From Candidatus Eremiobacter antarcticus (GTDB lineage Bacteria > Vulcanimicrobiota > Vulcanimicrobiia > Eremiobacterales > Eremiobacteraceae), in contig QHBK01000006.1 of the NCBI GenBank assembly GCA_003244105.1, forward strand, positions 62,001 to 126,000: 64,000 bases of DNA. Reading direction: 5' to 3'. The notes beneath the pieces were generated by a model. It made no database searches, was not told the DNA's origin, and worked only from the letters and a program-made list of their open reading frames with translations. How positions within the stretch are numbered: the stretch's first letter is position 1; the number at the start of each line of letters is the position of its first letter. Positions 18,361-26,461 of the stretch are shown here, in pieces. Both the position numbers and the translations under genes were made by a program.

Positions 18361-19984
18361 GGACGACGTACACCCGCGTCAAGCCGGCCTTTCCGCGCAC
18401 GCGCGAGAAGTGCGAGGTGGCGTACAAAGAATCTTCGATGCTCTCGTAGGTGCGCGCGTCGGCCAGGATCTGGTTCGGTTCGGCCATCGCTTGCAGGCGC
18501 GACGCCATGTTCACCGCGTCGCCGATGACGGTGTACTCCAAGCGCCGCTCGGAGCCGATGTGGCCCGCGACGACATCGCCCGTGGCCAAGCCGATGCTCA
18601 CCGACAACGGCCACACGACGCCGGCAGCGGCATTGAGAAGACGCACCTGCTCGAGGATTTGCGTTGCGGCTTGCGCGGCGCGCAGCGCATCGTCCTCGCC
18701 TGGCTTGGGGGCGCCGAACACAGCCATGACGCCGTCGCCATAGAACTTGTCGAGCAGGCCGCCGTTGGCGAAGATCACGTTGACGACGGGCGCGAGGTAA
18801 CGGTTGAGCAGCTCCACCACCTGCTCCGGCAGCAGCAGCTCTGAAAGCTGCGTGAAGCCGCGGATATCCGCGAAGAGCATGGTCGCGACCTGACGCGTGC
18901 CTCCCAGCGCCACGCTGTCCGGGTCTTTCATCAGGCTGTCGACGACGTGCGGCGCCAAATAGCGTTCGAAGGAATGGGCGATGCGTGCGCTCTTCGCGAG
19001 CTGCGCTTGGTTTTCGGCTTCGAGCGCGCGTGTCTCCGTGAGATCGTTGATGACGGCGGCGGTGCTGCCGGAGCGCGTGACAGTGCCGCGCACCCGGAAG
19101 AAGGTCACTTGCAAGATGAACGGGCCACGCACGAAGTGATTCCCGGGAATCTCGACCTGCAACGGCGTGCTCGCGTCGGCGCGATGCTGCTCCAGCAGAG
19201 CGGTGAAGCCGGGCAGCCAGGTGTTCAAAATGCGCGCGCCGCGGCCCACCACGGTGGAAGCCGAAAGCCCGAACGTGATCTCGGCTGCGTGGTTGAACTG
19301 CGTGATCACGTTTTGGCTGTCGAAGACGAGCACGCCGGAAGCGATTGACTCGAGCAGCTCATCGTTGTGCGCCTTCATCGCAGACAGGTCGCGAAAACTG
19401 CGGCTGAGGTCCTCGTACAAGCGAGCGTTGACGATGGCCGCTGCCGCCTGGTCCGCGATAGCGGACAGGAGTTGGGCATCCAAAGGGGGCGACGCATCGT
19501 TGCCAATGGCGGCGTCGACATAGATCGCCCCCACAACCTCGTCTTTGCCTCGCAGCGGTGCGCAGAGCACGGATGTAGCGCCGTCGATGGTCGCCTGAAT
19601 CGGCTCGCCCTCTCGCAAGGCCCGCTCGAGGATCGTACGGCTCGCAGCGAACTCCGGGTCGCTCCACGCGCGGGGGCGCAAACGGACGTCGGCGGTGCCG
19701 CCGTGCGTGCCCCCGAGCGGGTCCGAGATCATGATGAACCCGCGTTCGGCGCCGGTGGCGTGGACCGCGAGCTCGATGACGAGCTGCAGCAGCTCATCGG
19801 ACCCGTGCACCGCGTGAATGGCTTTGCCCGCGCGCATCAAGGCCTGCATCCGGTGGCGCTGCAGGACGAGCTCCGCTTCCGGCGTTCCGAACTGCGCATC
19901 GCTACGAGCAGCAACCGCCGCGGCCGGTTGGGCGGGGAGGGGCCGAATGGACGGATCGCGCGGCGAGGCCGAGGGTTTTATCAC
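18353..19984 (-). CDS. class III adenylate cyclase with GAF and PAS domains
   Basis: 543 aa from a GTG start. A GAF domain spans about residues 50-190 (LVIELAVHATGAERGFIM) and a PAS-like region about 205-330 (ESIASGVLVFDSQNVITQFN). The class III catalytic domain begins near 365. Metal-binding Asp residues are Asp373 (FADIRGFT) and Asp417 (FYGDGVMAVFGAP). Lys413 and the TVIGD segment at 485 favour ATP over GTP. Transition-state Asn492 and Arg496 lie in DAVNMASR. It has no membrane segment. It is the first gene of a two-gene operon with the diguanylate cyclase. Confidence 0.88.
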   Translation of the reverse strand: MIKPSASPRDPSIRPLPAQPAAAVAARSDAQFGTPEAELVLQRHRMQALMRAGKAIHAVHGSDELLQLVIELAVHATGAERGFIMISDPLGGTHGGTADVRLRPRAWSDPEFAASRTILERALREGEPIQATIDGATSVLCAPLRGKDEVVGAIYVDAAIGNDASPPLDAQLLSAIADQAAAAIVNARLYEDLSRSFRDLSAMKAHNDELLESIASGVLVFDSQNVITQFNHAAEITFGLSASTVVGRGARILNTWLPGFTALLEQHRADASTPLQVEIPGNHFVRGPFILQVTFFRVRGTVTRSGSTAAVINDLTETRALEAENQAQLAKSARIAHSFERYLAPHVVDSLMKDPDSVALGGTRQVATMLFADIRGFTQLSELLLPEQVVELLNRYLAPVVNVIFANGGLLDKFYGDGVMAVFGAPKPGEDDALRAAQAATQILEQVRLLNAAAGVVWPLSVSIGLATGDVVAGHIGSERRLEYTVIGDAVNMASRLQAMAEPNQILADARTYESIEDSLYATSHFSRVRGKAGLTRVYVVHG

Positions 19985-20088
19985 CTTACAAATATCGGCT
20001 GGAGCTCGGAGACCTCGCCATGCTTTATTCCCCTCCCGTTCATTAAATTAGGATAGCGTTGGCGGACACAAACCAGGAGGTGACCCTC

Positions 20089-20409
20089 ATGAGCGATTCA
20101 GCGCTTTCGTACATCGAAGCAGGCATGAGCTTTGCCGAGAAACGGGCAGCGTTCTTGGCAGCGGACATCGCCAACGCGCGCACGCCGGACTTCCGTCCCA
20201 TGGACCTCACGCTCGAAGCAGGTAGTAGCGGTGGGTCAGCTAGGCTCCGCGCGGTTCCGACCCAGGTCGAGGTCCGCGGAACGGTTGGAGCGATCGAATA
20301 CGCCATGACGGCGCAGGCCAAGAACTCCATGACCTACAGAGCGTTGGCGGACCAAGAGCGCGCGATGCTGCACGAGTTGCGCACCGTCGCCGAAGAATCG
20401 CGACGGTGA
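20089..20409 (+). CDS. flgB: flagellar basal-body rod protein FlgB
   Basis: 106 aa from ATG 20089, chosen because AGGAGGTG lies 7 bases upstream; the frame opens earlier at a TTG (20059). FlgB forms the proximal rod. The N-terminal helix (ALSYIEAGMSFAEKRAAFLAADIANARTPDFRPMD) is the rod-protein signature with the usual IANARTP turn. The C-terminal helix is also present. It is slightly shorter than most homologues. It opens the operon flgB-flgC-fliE-fliF-fliH-fliI. Confidence 0.88.
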   Translation: MSDSALSYIEAGMSFAEKRAAFLAADIANARTPDFRPMDLTLEAGSSGGSARLRAVPTQVEVRGTVGAIEYAMTAQAKNSMTYRALADQERAMLHELRTVAEESRR

Positions 20410-20412
20410 TGC

Positions 20413-20916
20413 ATGCCCGATGACGCATACGACATCGCTGCGAGTGGAATGGCGGCACGGCGCATCGAGCTCGATTTGATCGCATCGAATCTGGCGAATT
20501 CGAGCACCACCCTGACCGAGAACGGCGGCCCCTATCGGGCCAAGGCCGCGCTCTTCGCCCCGAGCGAAAGTGCCGACGGGGCGGCCGGGTTCTCGCAGAT
20601 CTTCGGTAACGCGATGGCGCCGCCGGCGCAATTTTGGAGCGGAGCCTTTTTCGATGGTGACGAGGATGGGCCGCGCGGCGTCCAGCTGGCGGCGATCGTG
20701 GATCGCGCGGACCCGCCGCAGTACCGCTTCGATCCGGGCAACCCGTTCGCAGCGCGAGCCGGTGCGCACAAAGGATACGTGGCGCTGCCGGCGGTGGACC
20801 CGATCAAAGAGATGGTCGCCCTGATCGCGGCGGGGCGAAGCTATGACGCTGATGTCGCGGCCTTGCAAGGCGCTAAGCAGATGGATATGGAGGCGGTGGA
20901 TGTCGATCGTGCTTAG
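20413..20916 (+). CDS. flgC: flagellar basal-body rod protein FlgC
   Basis: 167 aa, starting three bases after flgB. The rod signature YDIAASGMAARRIELDLIASNLANSST is at the N-terminus, and the C-terminal helix VDPIKEMVALIAAGRSYDADVAALQGAKQ is typical of FlgC. A mid-protein insertion makes it a little longer than the common ~135-150 aa. It overlaps fliE by 17 bases. Confidence 0.92.
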   Translation: MPDDAYDIAASGMAARRIELDLIASNLANSSTTLTENGGPYRAKAALFAPSESADGAAGFSQIFGNAMAPPAQFWSGAFFDGDEDGPRGVQLAAIVDRADPPQYRFDPGNPFAARAGAHKGYVALPAVDPIKEMVALIAAGRSYDADVAALQGAKQMDMEAVDVDRA

Positions 20917-21220
20917 TTCGCCTTTCAGTCCCCAACTGGGCGCGATGTCGTCCGTAGACCCCAGCAATGTTTTCGAATCCCCGGTCCTGCGCAGCGCGGA
21001 AACGCCATCGTTCAGCCAAACGCTCGCCGGTGCTCTCGATGGCCTCGGCGTGATAACCGCACGAGCGGACGCGCTCGGCGCCGGCATCGCCGCGGGAAGG
21101 TCGACCATCGCGCAAGCCGCGATTGCGCGCGCCAAAGCGGACGTCTTGTTGGAAGTCGCCGCCGTCGCCGCCTCGCGCCTCAGCAGCGACATCAATACGC
21201 TGATGCAGACGCAGATATAG
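20900..21220 (+). CDS. fliE: flagellar hook-basal body complex protein FliE
   Basis: 106 aa from ATG 20900, inside the end of flgC and preceded by GGAGG. The upstream part of the frame (20843-20899) is basic and unlike FliE. The family's SFSQTLAGALDGL segment and the C-terminal helix (KADVLLEVAAVAASRLSSDINTLMQTQI) identify it. FliE joins the MS ring to the rod. The next gene begins one base after its stop. Confidence 0.85.
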   Translation: MSIVLSSPFSPQLGAMSSVDPSNVFESPVLRSAETPSFSQTLAGALDGLGVITARADALGAGIAAGRSTIAQAAIARAKADVLLEVAAVAASRLSSDINTLMQTQI

Positions 21221-21221
21221 C

Positions 21222-22655
21222 GTGCTCGCTCATCTGCCGGCCGCCATGCCGCAGGTGGCGCGGCAGACGAGGGCTTGGCTCGCACCGCGCAAGGCGGCCG
21301 TGGCGCTCGTCTCGGCCGCGCTTTTGGCCGCAGCAGCGTTGGCCCTAGCGCAGTCTCGGACGAGCGCCGAGGTGCCGTTGTACAGCGTCGCGCTGCATCC
21401 GGCGCAAGCGGTCGAGGTCGAGCGCGCGCTCACGCTTTGGAACGAACCGTACAGCGCGGACGGCGCGCACACGCAGGTATTCGTCGCGCATTCGCGCCGT
21501 CGGGACGTGCTGCTGCGCCTGACGCTGGCCGGCTTGCCGCACGGCTATGTCCCCACGACGTCAGACGTGCTGCAAGAGTCGCAAAGCGCGTTCTTGCCGC
21601 AAACGGCCATCGACGACCGGCGCCGCGCCGGCATTCAAGGCGACCTCACGGCGAGCTTGCGGCGCATCAAGAACGTCGCCGACGCAAGCGTGGTCATCGC
21701 GCCCGCGGCGGACACGGGGCTGGCCCTCGACGTGCAGCGTCCGCTTCCGAGCGCCAGCGTTCAGATCGTGATGCAGTACGGCACCGCGCTGTCGGGAGCG
21801 CAGCTTGCCGGTGTGCGTCGCTTCGTGGCGGCCGGCTATCCCGGTTTGACGCCCGAGCGAGTCACGGTCATGGATGGCTCCGGAACGTTGCAGACAGGCG
21901 CTGTGTCCGGCGAACGGGCCCCGTCACGCGAGAGCCGCCTGCAGACCTCAGTGCAGACCGCTTTGGACGCGGTCTTCGGCGCGGGAGCGGCGGTCGTCCG
22001 TGTCAACCTTCGCACGACCGGAACGAGCAGCGACATCCGGAGCACGCGAACGGTGCCGCACGGCTTGCTCGACTCACAGACCGGGCGCGAACGAGGAACC
22101 GAACATGGCCGAACCTTCTTCAAAGAGCAGTCGGCTCATCATTTCGCATATGACACGATCGTGGAGAAGAGATACGCGCCGGCCGACGCCATCGCCCGGA
22201 TGAGCATCGCCGTGTTCCTCGACTCGGGGAAGGTCTCGGCCGACCAGCGCGGAGCGGTCGCGGATCTGGTGCGCGCCGCTGCCGGCGCAGATCTCAAAAG
22301 CGGCGATGAAATCGTCGTGCGGGCGCTGACGTTCGCCGCCGCGTCCGCGGGCAACGCGGGACCCAAAGCCGCTTCGGCGATCGATCGCCGCTGGGTCTTC
22401 AGGCTGTTTGTGGTGGCGCTGCTGACCATCGCAGCGATAGCGGTAGGTCCGCGCGTCGCCGAAATGTATGCGAACGCTCCACGGGCGCGAGCGGCTCAGG
22501 CGATGTGCGGAACGCTGCAAAAAGAACTGCCTCAGACAGCCGCCTACGTGTTGCAAACGCTGCCTCAGGATCTCCGCGAAGGCGTGCTCCGCTGTTACGA
22601 TCCCGAACAGCGCGCAAGAGTCGAAGCTTACCTGCCGCGGTCCACGCATGTCTGA
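21222..22655 (+). CDS. fliF: flagellar MS-ring protein FliF with FliG-like tail
   Basis: 477 aa from GTG 21222. An N-terminal membrane helix (VALVSAALLAAAALALA, about 26-42) is followed by YscJ/FliF ring-building domains (VPLYSVALHPAQAVEVERAL, RIKNVADASVVIAP) and the central beta collar. A second membrane helix is WVFRLFVVALLTIAAIAVG near 390. The last ~55 residues contain LQKELPQTAAYVLQTLPQDL, which resembles the EHPQTIA helix of the FliG middle domain. Usual FliF ends in a short FliG-binding helix, so this tail is odd. No fliG follows. fliH starts inside the last eight bases. Confidence 0.85.
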   Translation: MLAHLPAAMPQVARQTRAWLAPRKAAVALVSAALLAAAALALAQSRTSAEVPLYSVALHPAQAVEVERALTLWNEPYSADGAHTQVFVAHSRRRDVLLRLTLAGLPHGYVPTTSDVLQESQSAFLPQTAIDDRRRAGIQGDLTASLRRIKNVADASVVIAPAADTGLALDVQRPLPSASVQIVMQYGTALSGAQLAGVRRFVAAGYPGLTPERVTVMDGSGTLQTGAVSGERAPSRESRLQTSVQTALDAVFGAGAAVVRVNLRTTGTSSDIRSTRTVPHGLLDSQTGRERGTEHGRTFFKEQSAHHFAYDTIVEKRYAPADAIARMSIAVFLDSGKVSADQRGAVADLVRAAAGADLKSGDEIVVRALTFAAASAGNAGPKAASAIDRRWVFRLFVVALLTIAAIAVGPRVAEMYANAPRARAAQAMCGTLQKELPQTAAYVLQTLPQDLREGVLRCYDPEQRARVEAYLPRSTHV

Positions 22656-23289
22656 ACCGGTCTTTCGCCCGTTCGTTCCCCGCCGTGTGCTCGCGCGCGG
22701 TCACGACGCGGGGCATGACGCAGCTGCTCACGTGACGGGTGCGGATGACGCGTCCGCAGACGCTGACATGACGTCATTGCGCATCGATGAACCCGTGGGT
22801 GCGCTGTCCGCCCTCGCCCTGGAAGGGGATTCCGGCGACTCCCCAACTGCACAGACGGCGGCTCCGACAGACGCGGCATCCGACGAAACCGGCGTAGGCG
22901 CCGCGCCCGACGACATGTCGGCCGGAAAAAGAGTGCCGCCGTCGTTGCACGCCGCCATCGGGAGCGCCTGGCGGCGCGCCGAGATACGCAACGAAGCAGT
23001 GCGGCTGGCGTCGATAGCCTGCGGGAAGGCGGTGCGCCGCGGACTCTTGGTTGACCCTGGTTTACTGGCGCGGTTCGTAGATGAGGCATTGTCCGACGCG
23101 CAGGGTGACGACAGCGTCGTACGGCTGAATCCGAACGACGCCGGCATCGCAGCGCGGCGCGGTTATGACATTATAGCCGATCAATCTGTCGCGCCGGGCG
23201 AATTCGCGATCGACACACCGTCGGGCACCATCGGCGGCACCATCGAAGAACGTGCCGCACTGCTGGTCCTGGCGGCGTCGCATGCCTGA
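22648..23289 (+). CDS. fliH: flagellar assembly protein FliH-like
   Basis: 213 aa from ATG 22648; the longer frame from 22468 lies inside fliF. The N-terminal ~100 residues are low-complexity and acidic. The C-terminal half follows FliH/YscL: a helical segment (AEIRNEAVRLASIACGKAVRRGLL), then VVRLNPNDAGIAARRGYDIIADQSVAPGEFAIDTPSG. FliH binds and restrains the export ATPase FliI. Position between fliF and fliI supports the call, with eight-base overlaps on both sides. Confidence 0.8.
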   Translation: MSEPVFRPFVPRRVLARGHDAGHDAAAHVTGADDASADADMTSLRIDEPVGALSALALEGDSGDSPTAQTAAPTDAASDETGVGAAPDDMSAGKRVPPSLHAAIGSAWRRAEIRNEAVRLASIACGKAVRRGLLVDPGLLARFVDEALSDAQGDDSVVRLNPNDAGIAARRGYDIIADQSVAPGEFAIDTPSGTIGGTIEERAALLVLAASHA

Positions 23290-24604
23290 AGGCGCAGCCG
23301 ATCTCCCCGTCTGCTACGCGAACTGCGACGGCTTGGTGCGACGCGGGCGTGTGATCGGCCTCAGCAGCTCGTCGGTGCGGGTCAGCCTGCCGGGTGCGCG
23401 GCCAGGCGATATCGTGTCGATCGCACCGCGGCAGCGCAAACCGGTCCTGGCTGAAGTTCGCGCCGTGGCACAGGACGAGGTCGTGTGCTCCGCGCTGTCC
23501 GACGTTGGCGACGTGGTCGTCGGTGCGCCCGCCACGTGCGTGCGCGCGCGCTCGAGTTCCTACGTCGGTCCCTCTCTGCTGGGCCAGGCCGTCGATGCGT
23601 GGGGTCGAGGACCCGACGCTGAACCGGCAATCGTGCGCGACTGCACGGTCGAACGCTCGCCCTTGAACGAGAGGCGCTCGGTCCAGGACGTCTTGTGGAC
23701 GGGCATCCCCGCCATCGACGCCTTTTGCACGCTGGGCTTGGGCCAGCGCGTCGGGCTTTTCTCCGGCGCCGGAGTCGGCAAGTCGACGTTGCTGCGCTGT
23801 ATCGCGGAGCGAAGCGCTTGCGACGCTCAGGTGATCGGTTTAATCGGCGAGCGCGCGCGCGAAGCGGCCGAGCTGATCGGGTGGCTACGTCGCAGCCGTC
23901 GTTGGCCTGTCACGACCGTTGTGTGCGCGACGGCCGCCGCATCGCCCATGGAACGCTTAGCGGCCGCCCGCACCGCTGTTTCGCAAGCCGAGTGGCTGCG
24001 CGATCTGGGCTGTCACGTCGTCCTCGCGATCGACTCTCTCACACGCGTGGCCAACGCATGGCGCGAGATCGCGCTCGGCGCGGGTGAGGCGCCGGCGCAT
24101 CGCGGACATCCGGCATCGATGACGAGCGTCCTGGCAGGCATCGTAGAGCGCGCCGGTGTGACCAAGGACGGCAGCATCAGCGGCATTTTTGCGGTCCTGG
24201 TGGACGGCGACGATCCGTTCGAGCCGGTCAGCGATGCGGTGCGCGGACTGCTCGACGGCCATATCATGCTGTCTCGGGGCTTGGCTGAGGCCGGCTGTTT
24301 TCCGCCCGTGGACGTCTTGCGCAGCGTGAGCCGGATCATGCCGCTCGTTGTGTCGCCGGCGCACGCCCGCGACGCAGCGCTGCTGCGCAAAGCCCTCGCC
24401 TCGTTGGAAAAAGCGGAAGACCTGTTCGCCATCGGAGCCTACCAGCGCGGTGGAGACCCGTGGCTTGACGCCTGCGTCGACGTGCGCGAGCGCATGCAGG
24501 CGTGGCTCTTCCAAGATCTTACCTCAGCGGCGCCGCCGGCCGCGCTGCATGAGTTGGCGGCCGAGCTGAGGCGCGCTACTGGACTGCCGCTGAACCAGGC
24601 GTGA
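23282..24604 (+). CDS. fliI: flagellar export ATPase FliI
   Basis: 440 aa from ATG 23282. Walker A is SGAGVGKSTLL, Walker B VVLAIDSLTRVANAWREI, and GIFAVLVDGDDPFEPVSDAVRGLLDGHI with LSRGLAEAGCFPPVDVLRSVSRIM is the conserved catalytic region of the F1-like export ATPase. The ATPase energises unloading of substrates into the flagellar export gate. Length is normal. It is the last recognised export gene here, since no fliJ or fliK follows. Confidence 0.95.
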   Translation: MPEGAADLPVCYANCDGLVRRGRVIGLSSSSVRVSLPGARPGDIVSIAPRQRKPVLAEVRAVAQDEVVCSALSDVGDVVVGAPATCVRARSSSYVGPSLLGQAVDAWGRGPDAEPAIVRDCTVERSPLNERRSVQDVLWTGIPAIDAFCTLGLGQRVGLFSGAGVGKSTLLRCIAERSACDAQVIGLIGERAREAAELIGWLRRSRRWPVTTVVCATAAASPMERLAAARTAVSQAEWLRDLGCHVVLAIDSLTRVANAWREIALGAGEAPAHRGHPASMTSVLAGIVERAGVTKDGSISGIFAVLVDGDDPFEPVSDAVRGLLDGHIMLSRGLAEAGCFPPVDVLRSVSRIMPLVVSPAHARDAALLRKALASLEKAEDLFAIGAYQRGGDPWLDACVDVRERMQAWLFQDLTSAAPPAALHELAAELRRATGLPLNQA

Positions 24605-24680
24605 GAAAAGGCGGACAACAGTCTGGTAACTCGAGCGCGTCTTCGCAAGGGCGCGCCGCCGCCGGCAGGAGCTGAAAAAC

Positions 24681-25427
24681 ATGACCGTCGATCCGATGAT
24701 AGTGAGTTCTTCCTTCTCCCAACTCGGCGCCGTGTTGGATGCCTCCGGCACGGACGGCGTGAGCGACGTTCGAGCTGACGGATGGCGTGCCACGTCACGC
24801 TCATCGTCGTACTCCTCGCCGTCTGTCGCTGACCCTCTGGCCGCGCTCGAGCAACAGTTCGCGACGTTCATGAAGCAGCTGTCCAAGCAGCTGTCGGCGC
24901 TCGAAAAGCGATTCACTCAAGCGCTGGGCCAGCTCGCCAGACAATACCAAAGCGCAGCCGGCGCATGCCCATCCACGTCCGCCAGCGCTTCTTCAGAACT
25001 GGAGCCGGTTGCGCGTCATGCCGTCCCGCGCTGCTATCAGAACCTCGTGAGCGACGCGGCGCGAAGGCACGAGCTCGACCCGAATCTTCTGAGCGCGGTG
25101 ATCCGCCAAGAATCAGGATTTCATGCCGATGCCGTGTCCAAGGCAGGAGCCCTCGGTCTCATGCAATTGATGCCGGACACGGCTCGTTCGCTGGGCGTCA
25201 CCAATCCACTGGATCCGCAGCAAAACGTCGAAGGCGGCTCGCTGCTGCTGCGCCAACTGTTGGACCGCTATCACGGCAGAGTCGACCTCGCGCTCGCAGC
25301 CTACAACGCAGGTGCGGGCGCTGTTGACAGATACGGGGGCATTCCCCCGTACGCGGAGACGCAATCATACGTCAAGAGCATCCTGTCCTCGTACCGCTCC
25401 GCAGCCTTGAATCCACCCAGCGCTTGA
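24681..25427 (+). CDS. SLT-family lytic transglycosylase, flagellar locus
   Basis: 248 aa with an AGGAG site upstream of ATG 24681. Residues 45-95 form a likely coiled coil (LEQQFATFMKQLSKQLSALE). From about residue 115 the soluble-lytic-transglycosylase fold is clear: LLSAVIRQESGFHADAVS with the catalytic Glu, GALGLMQLMPDTARSLGV, and ALAAYNAGAGAVDRYGGIPPYAETQSYV. There is no Sec signal. Combined with its place after fliI, that suggests it is exported by the flagellar apparatus to open peptidoglycan for the rod. This role is inferred. Confidence 0.85.
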   Translation: MTVDPMIVSSSFSQLGAVLDASGTDGVSDVRADGWRATSRSSSYSSPSVADPLAALEQQFATFMKQLSKQLSALEKRFTQALGQLARQYQSAAGACPSTSASASSELEPVARHAVPRCYQNLVSDAARRHELDPNLLSAVIRQESGFHADAVSKAGALGLMQLMPDTARSLGVTNPLDPQQNVEGGSLLLRQLLDRYHGRVDLALAAYNAGAGAVDRYGGIPPYAETQSYVKSILSSYRSAALNPPSA

Positions 25428-25474
25428 CAGCCGGCTGACGGCACCCTTACTATTATCGAGAATGATTCTCGATA
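25424..25474 (+). promoter_or_regulatory. promoter and Fur/Zur-like operator overlapping the start of the metal ABC operon
   Basis: TTGACA (25424-25429) and TACTAT (25448-25453) are 18 bases apart, a strong sigma-70-type promoter. Directly after it is a perfect inverted repeat, TATCGAGAA, TGA, TTCTCGATA, at 25454-25474. The start codon of the substrate-binding protein (25462) lies inside the repeat. A start point about 7 bases past the -10 would be at ~25460, giving an almost leaderless mRNA. The core GAGAATGATTCTC resembles Fur-family boxes, and a Fur-family gene is in the same operon. Confidence 0.75.
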
Positions 25475-26418
25475 GTAGGACGAGAGCAGCAGCGCTCCTA
25501 TCCTGCGCTGCTTTTTTCTTGTGCGCCTGCGGCGGCTCAGGCTCCCGGCAGACTGCAACCGTTTCCTCTGCGACCGTGGACGGGGGCGTGGTCGCAACCA
25601 CCTCAGTGCTGGGCGCTCTGGTCCGCTCCGTCGCGGGCGGCGCAGTGCCGGTCGATACGCTTGTGCCGGTGGGCAGTTCGCCCGAGACCTACGAACCAGC
25701 GCCCCAAGACGTCGTGCGCTTATCCCATGCGCGCCTGGTGGTCCTAAACGGCGCCGGCCTGGAAGTGTGGCTCGAGAAGCTGCTGCGCGCAGCGGCATCG
25801 CAGCAGGCCAGCATCCTCGTGTTGAGCGATGGCATCGTCGTGAGTCCGAGCTCTTTGCCGGCGGCCGCGGGCCGAAGTCAGAGCGCTCGCGCGTTTTTGA
25901 ATCCGCACCTCTGGTTGGACCCGATATACGCCCAAGCGTACGTGCGCCGGATCCAAACGGCGCTCGTGCGACAGTTCCCGGCTCAGGCACGCGTTATCAA
26001 CCAAAACACCGCCGCGGAACTCGCGCGCTTGCAGCAGCTGCATCGCTGGATACAGGCGCAGATAGCGACCGTGCCCCCATCGAAGCGGGCAATGCTCACC
26101 TTCCACGATGCCTGGTACTATTTCGACAAGCGATACGGCATTCGCGACTTGGGAGCCATCGAATCGTCGCCGGGAAAAGAGCCGTCCGCCGCTGAGTTCG
26201 CCGCCTTGGTGGACCGAGCCAAAGCCAACCACGTGCGCGCGATCTTCGCAGAGCCCGAATTCTCCCGCAAGCTGGCCGACCAGCTCGCCGCCAGCGCAGG
26301 CACCAAGACCGTGATCGATCTCTACGACGACTCGTTGGGCACGGAGCCCGGCATGGATTCGTACGAGGGAATGATGCACCATGACGTCAGCGCGATCGTG
26401 GCAGGACTGAAGATATGA
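25462..26418 (+). CDS. metal (Zn/Mn-type) ABC transporter substrate-binding lipoprotein
   Basis: 318 aa of the cluster A-I (ZnuA/TroA) binding proteins. A lipoprotein signal is visible: after a short n-region, LLSCAAFFLCACGGSGS places the lipidated Cys near residue 25. Family segments are VATTSVLGALVRSVAG, PVGSSPETYEPAPQDV, NPHLWLDPIYAQAYV (His ligand) and MLTFHDAWYYFDKRYG (His ligand), with VIDLYDDSLG providing the carboxylate. The first usual His is Glu (SPETYEP), a known variant. No His-rich loop is present, so zinc and manganese cannot be separated. The start codon sits inside the operator. Confidence 0.88.
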   Translation: MILDSRTRAAALLSCAAFFLCACGGSGSRQTATVSSATVDGGVVATTSVLGALVRSVAGGAVPVDTLVPVGSSPETYEPAPQDVVRLSHARLVVLNGAGLEVWLEKLLRAAASQQASILVLSDGIVVSPSSLPAAAGRSQSARAFLNPHLWLDPIYAQAYVRRIQTALVRQFPAQARVINQNTAAELARLQQLHRWIQAQIATVPPSKRAMLTFHDAWYYFDKRYGIRDLGAIESSPGKEPSAAEFAALVDRAKANHVRAIFAEPEFSRKLADQLAASAGTKTVIDLYDDSLGTEPGMDSYEGMMHHDVSAIVAGLKI

Positions 26419-26461
26419 GCGCGCCCGACGCGGAAACAGTTGCGGTCGAGGGATGTCAATA

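Noticed and set aside
17440-18528. 362-codon plus-strand frame opposite the diguanylate cyclase
   Set aside because: Composition is that of an antisense shadow, and the GAF/GGDEF frame is complete.
19992-20027. Flagellar sigma-28-like promoter for the adenylate cyclase gene: GCCGATAT with an upstream TAAAG on the minus strand
   Set aside because: The -10 match is good, but the TAAAG is about 23 bases away instead of the usual ~15, so the pair is probably chance.
25462-26418. Loss of a metal ligand in the binding protein (SPETYEP instead of a His at this position)
   Set aside because: I recall this Glu variant in many ZnuA-like proteins, so it is not evidence of inactivation.
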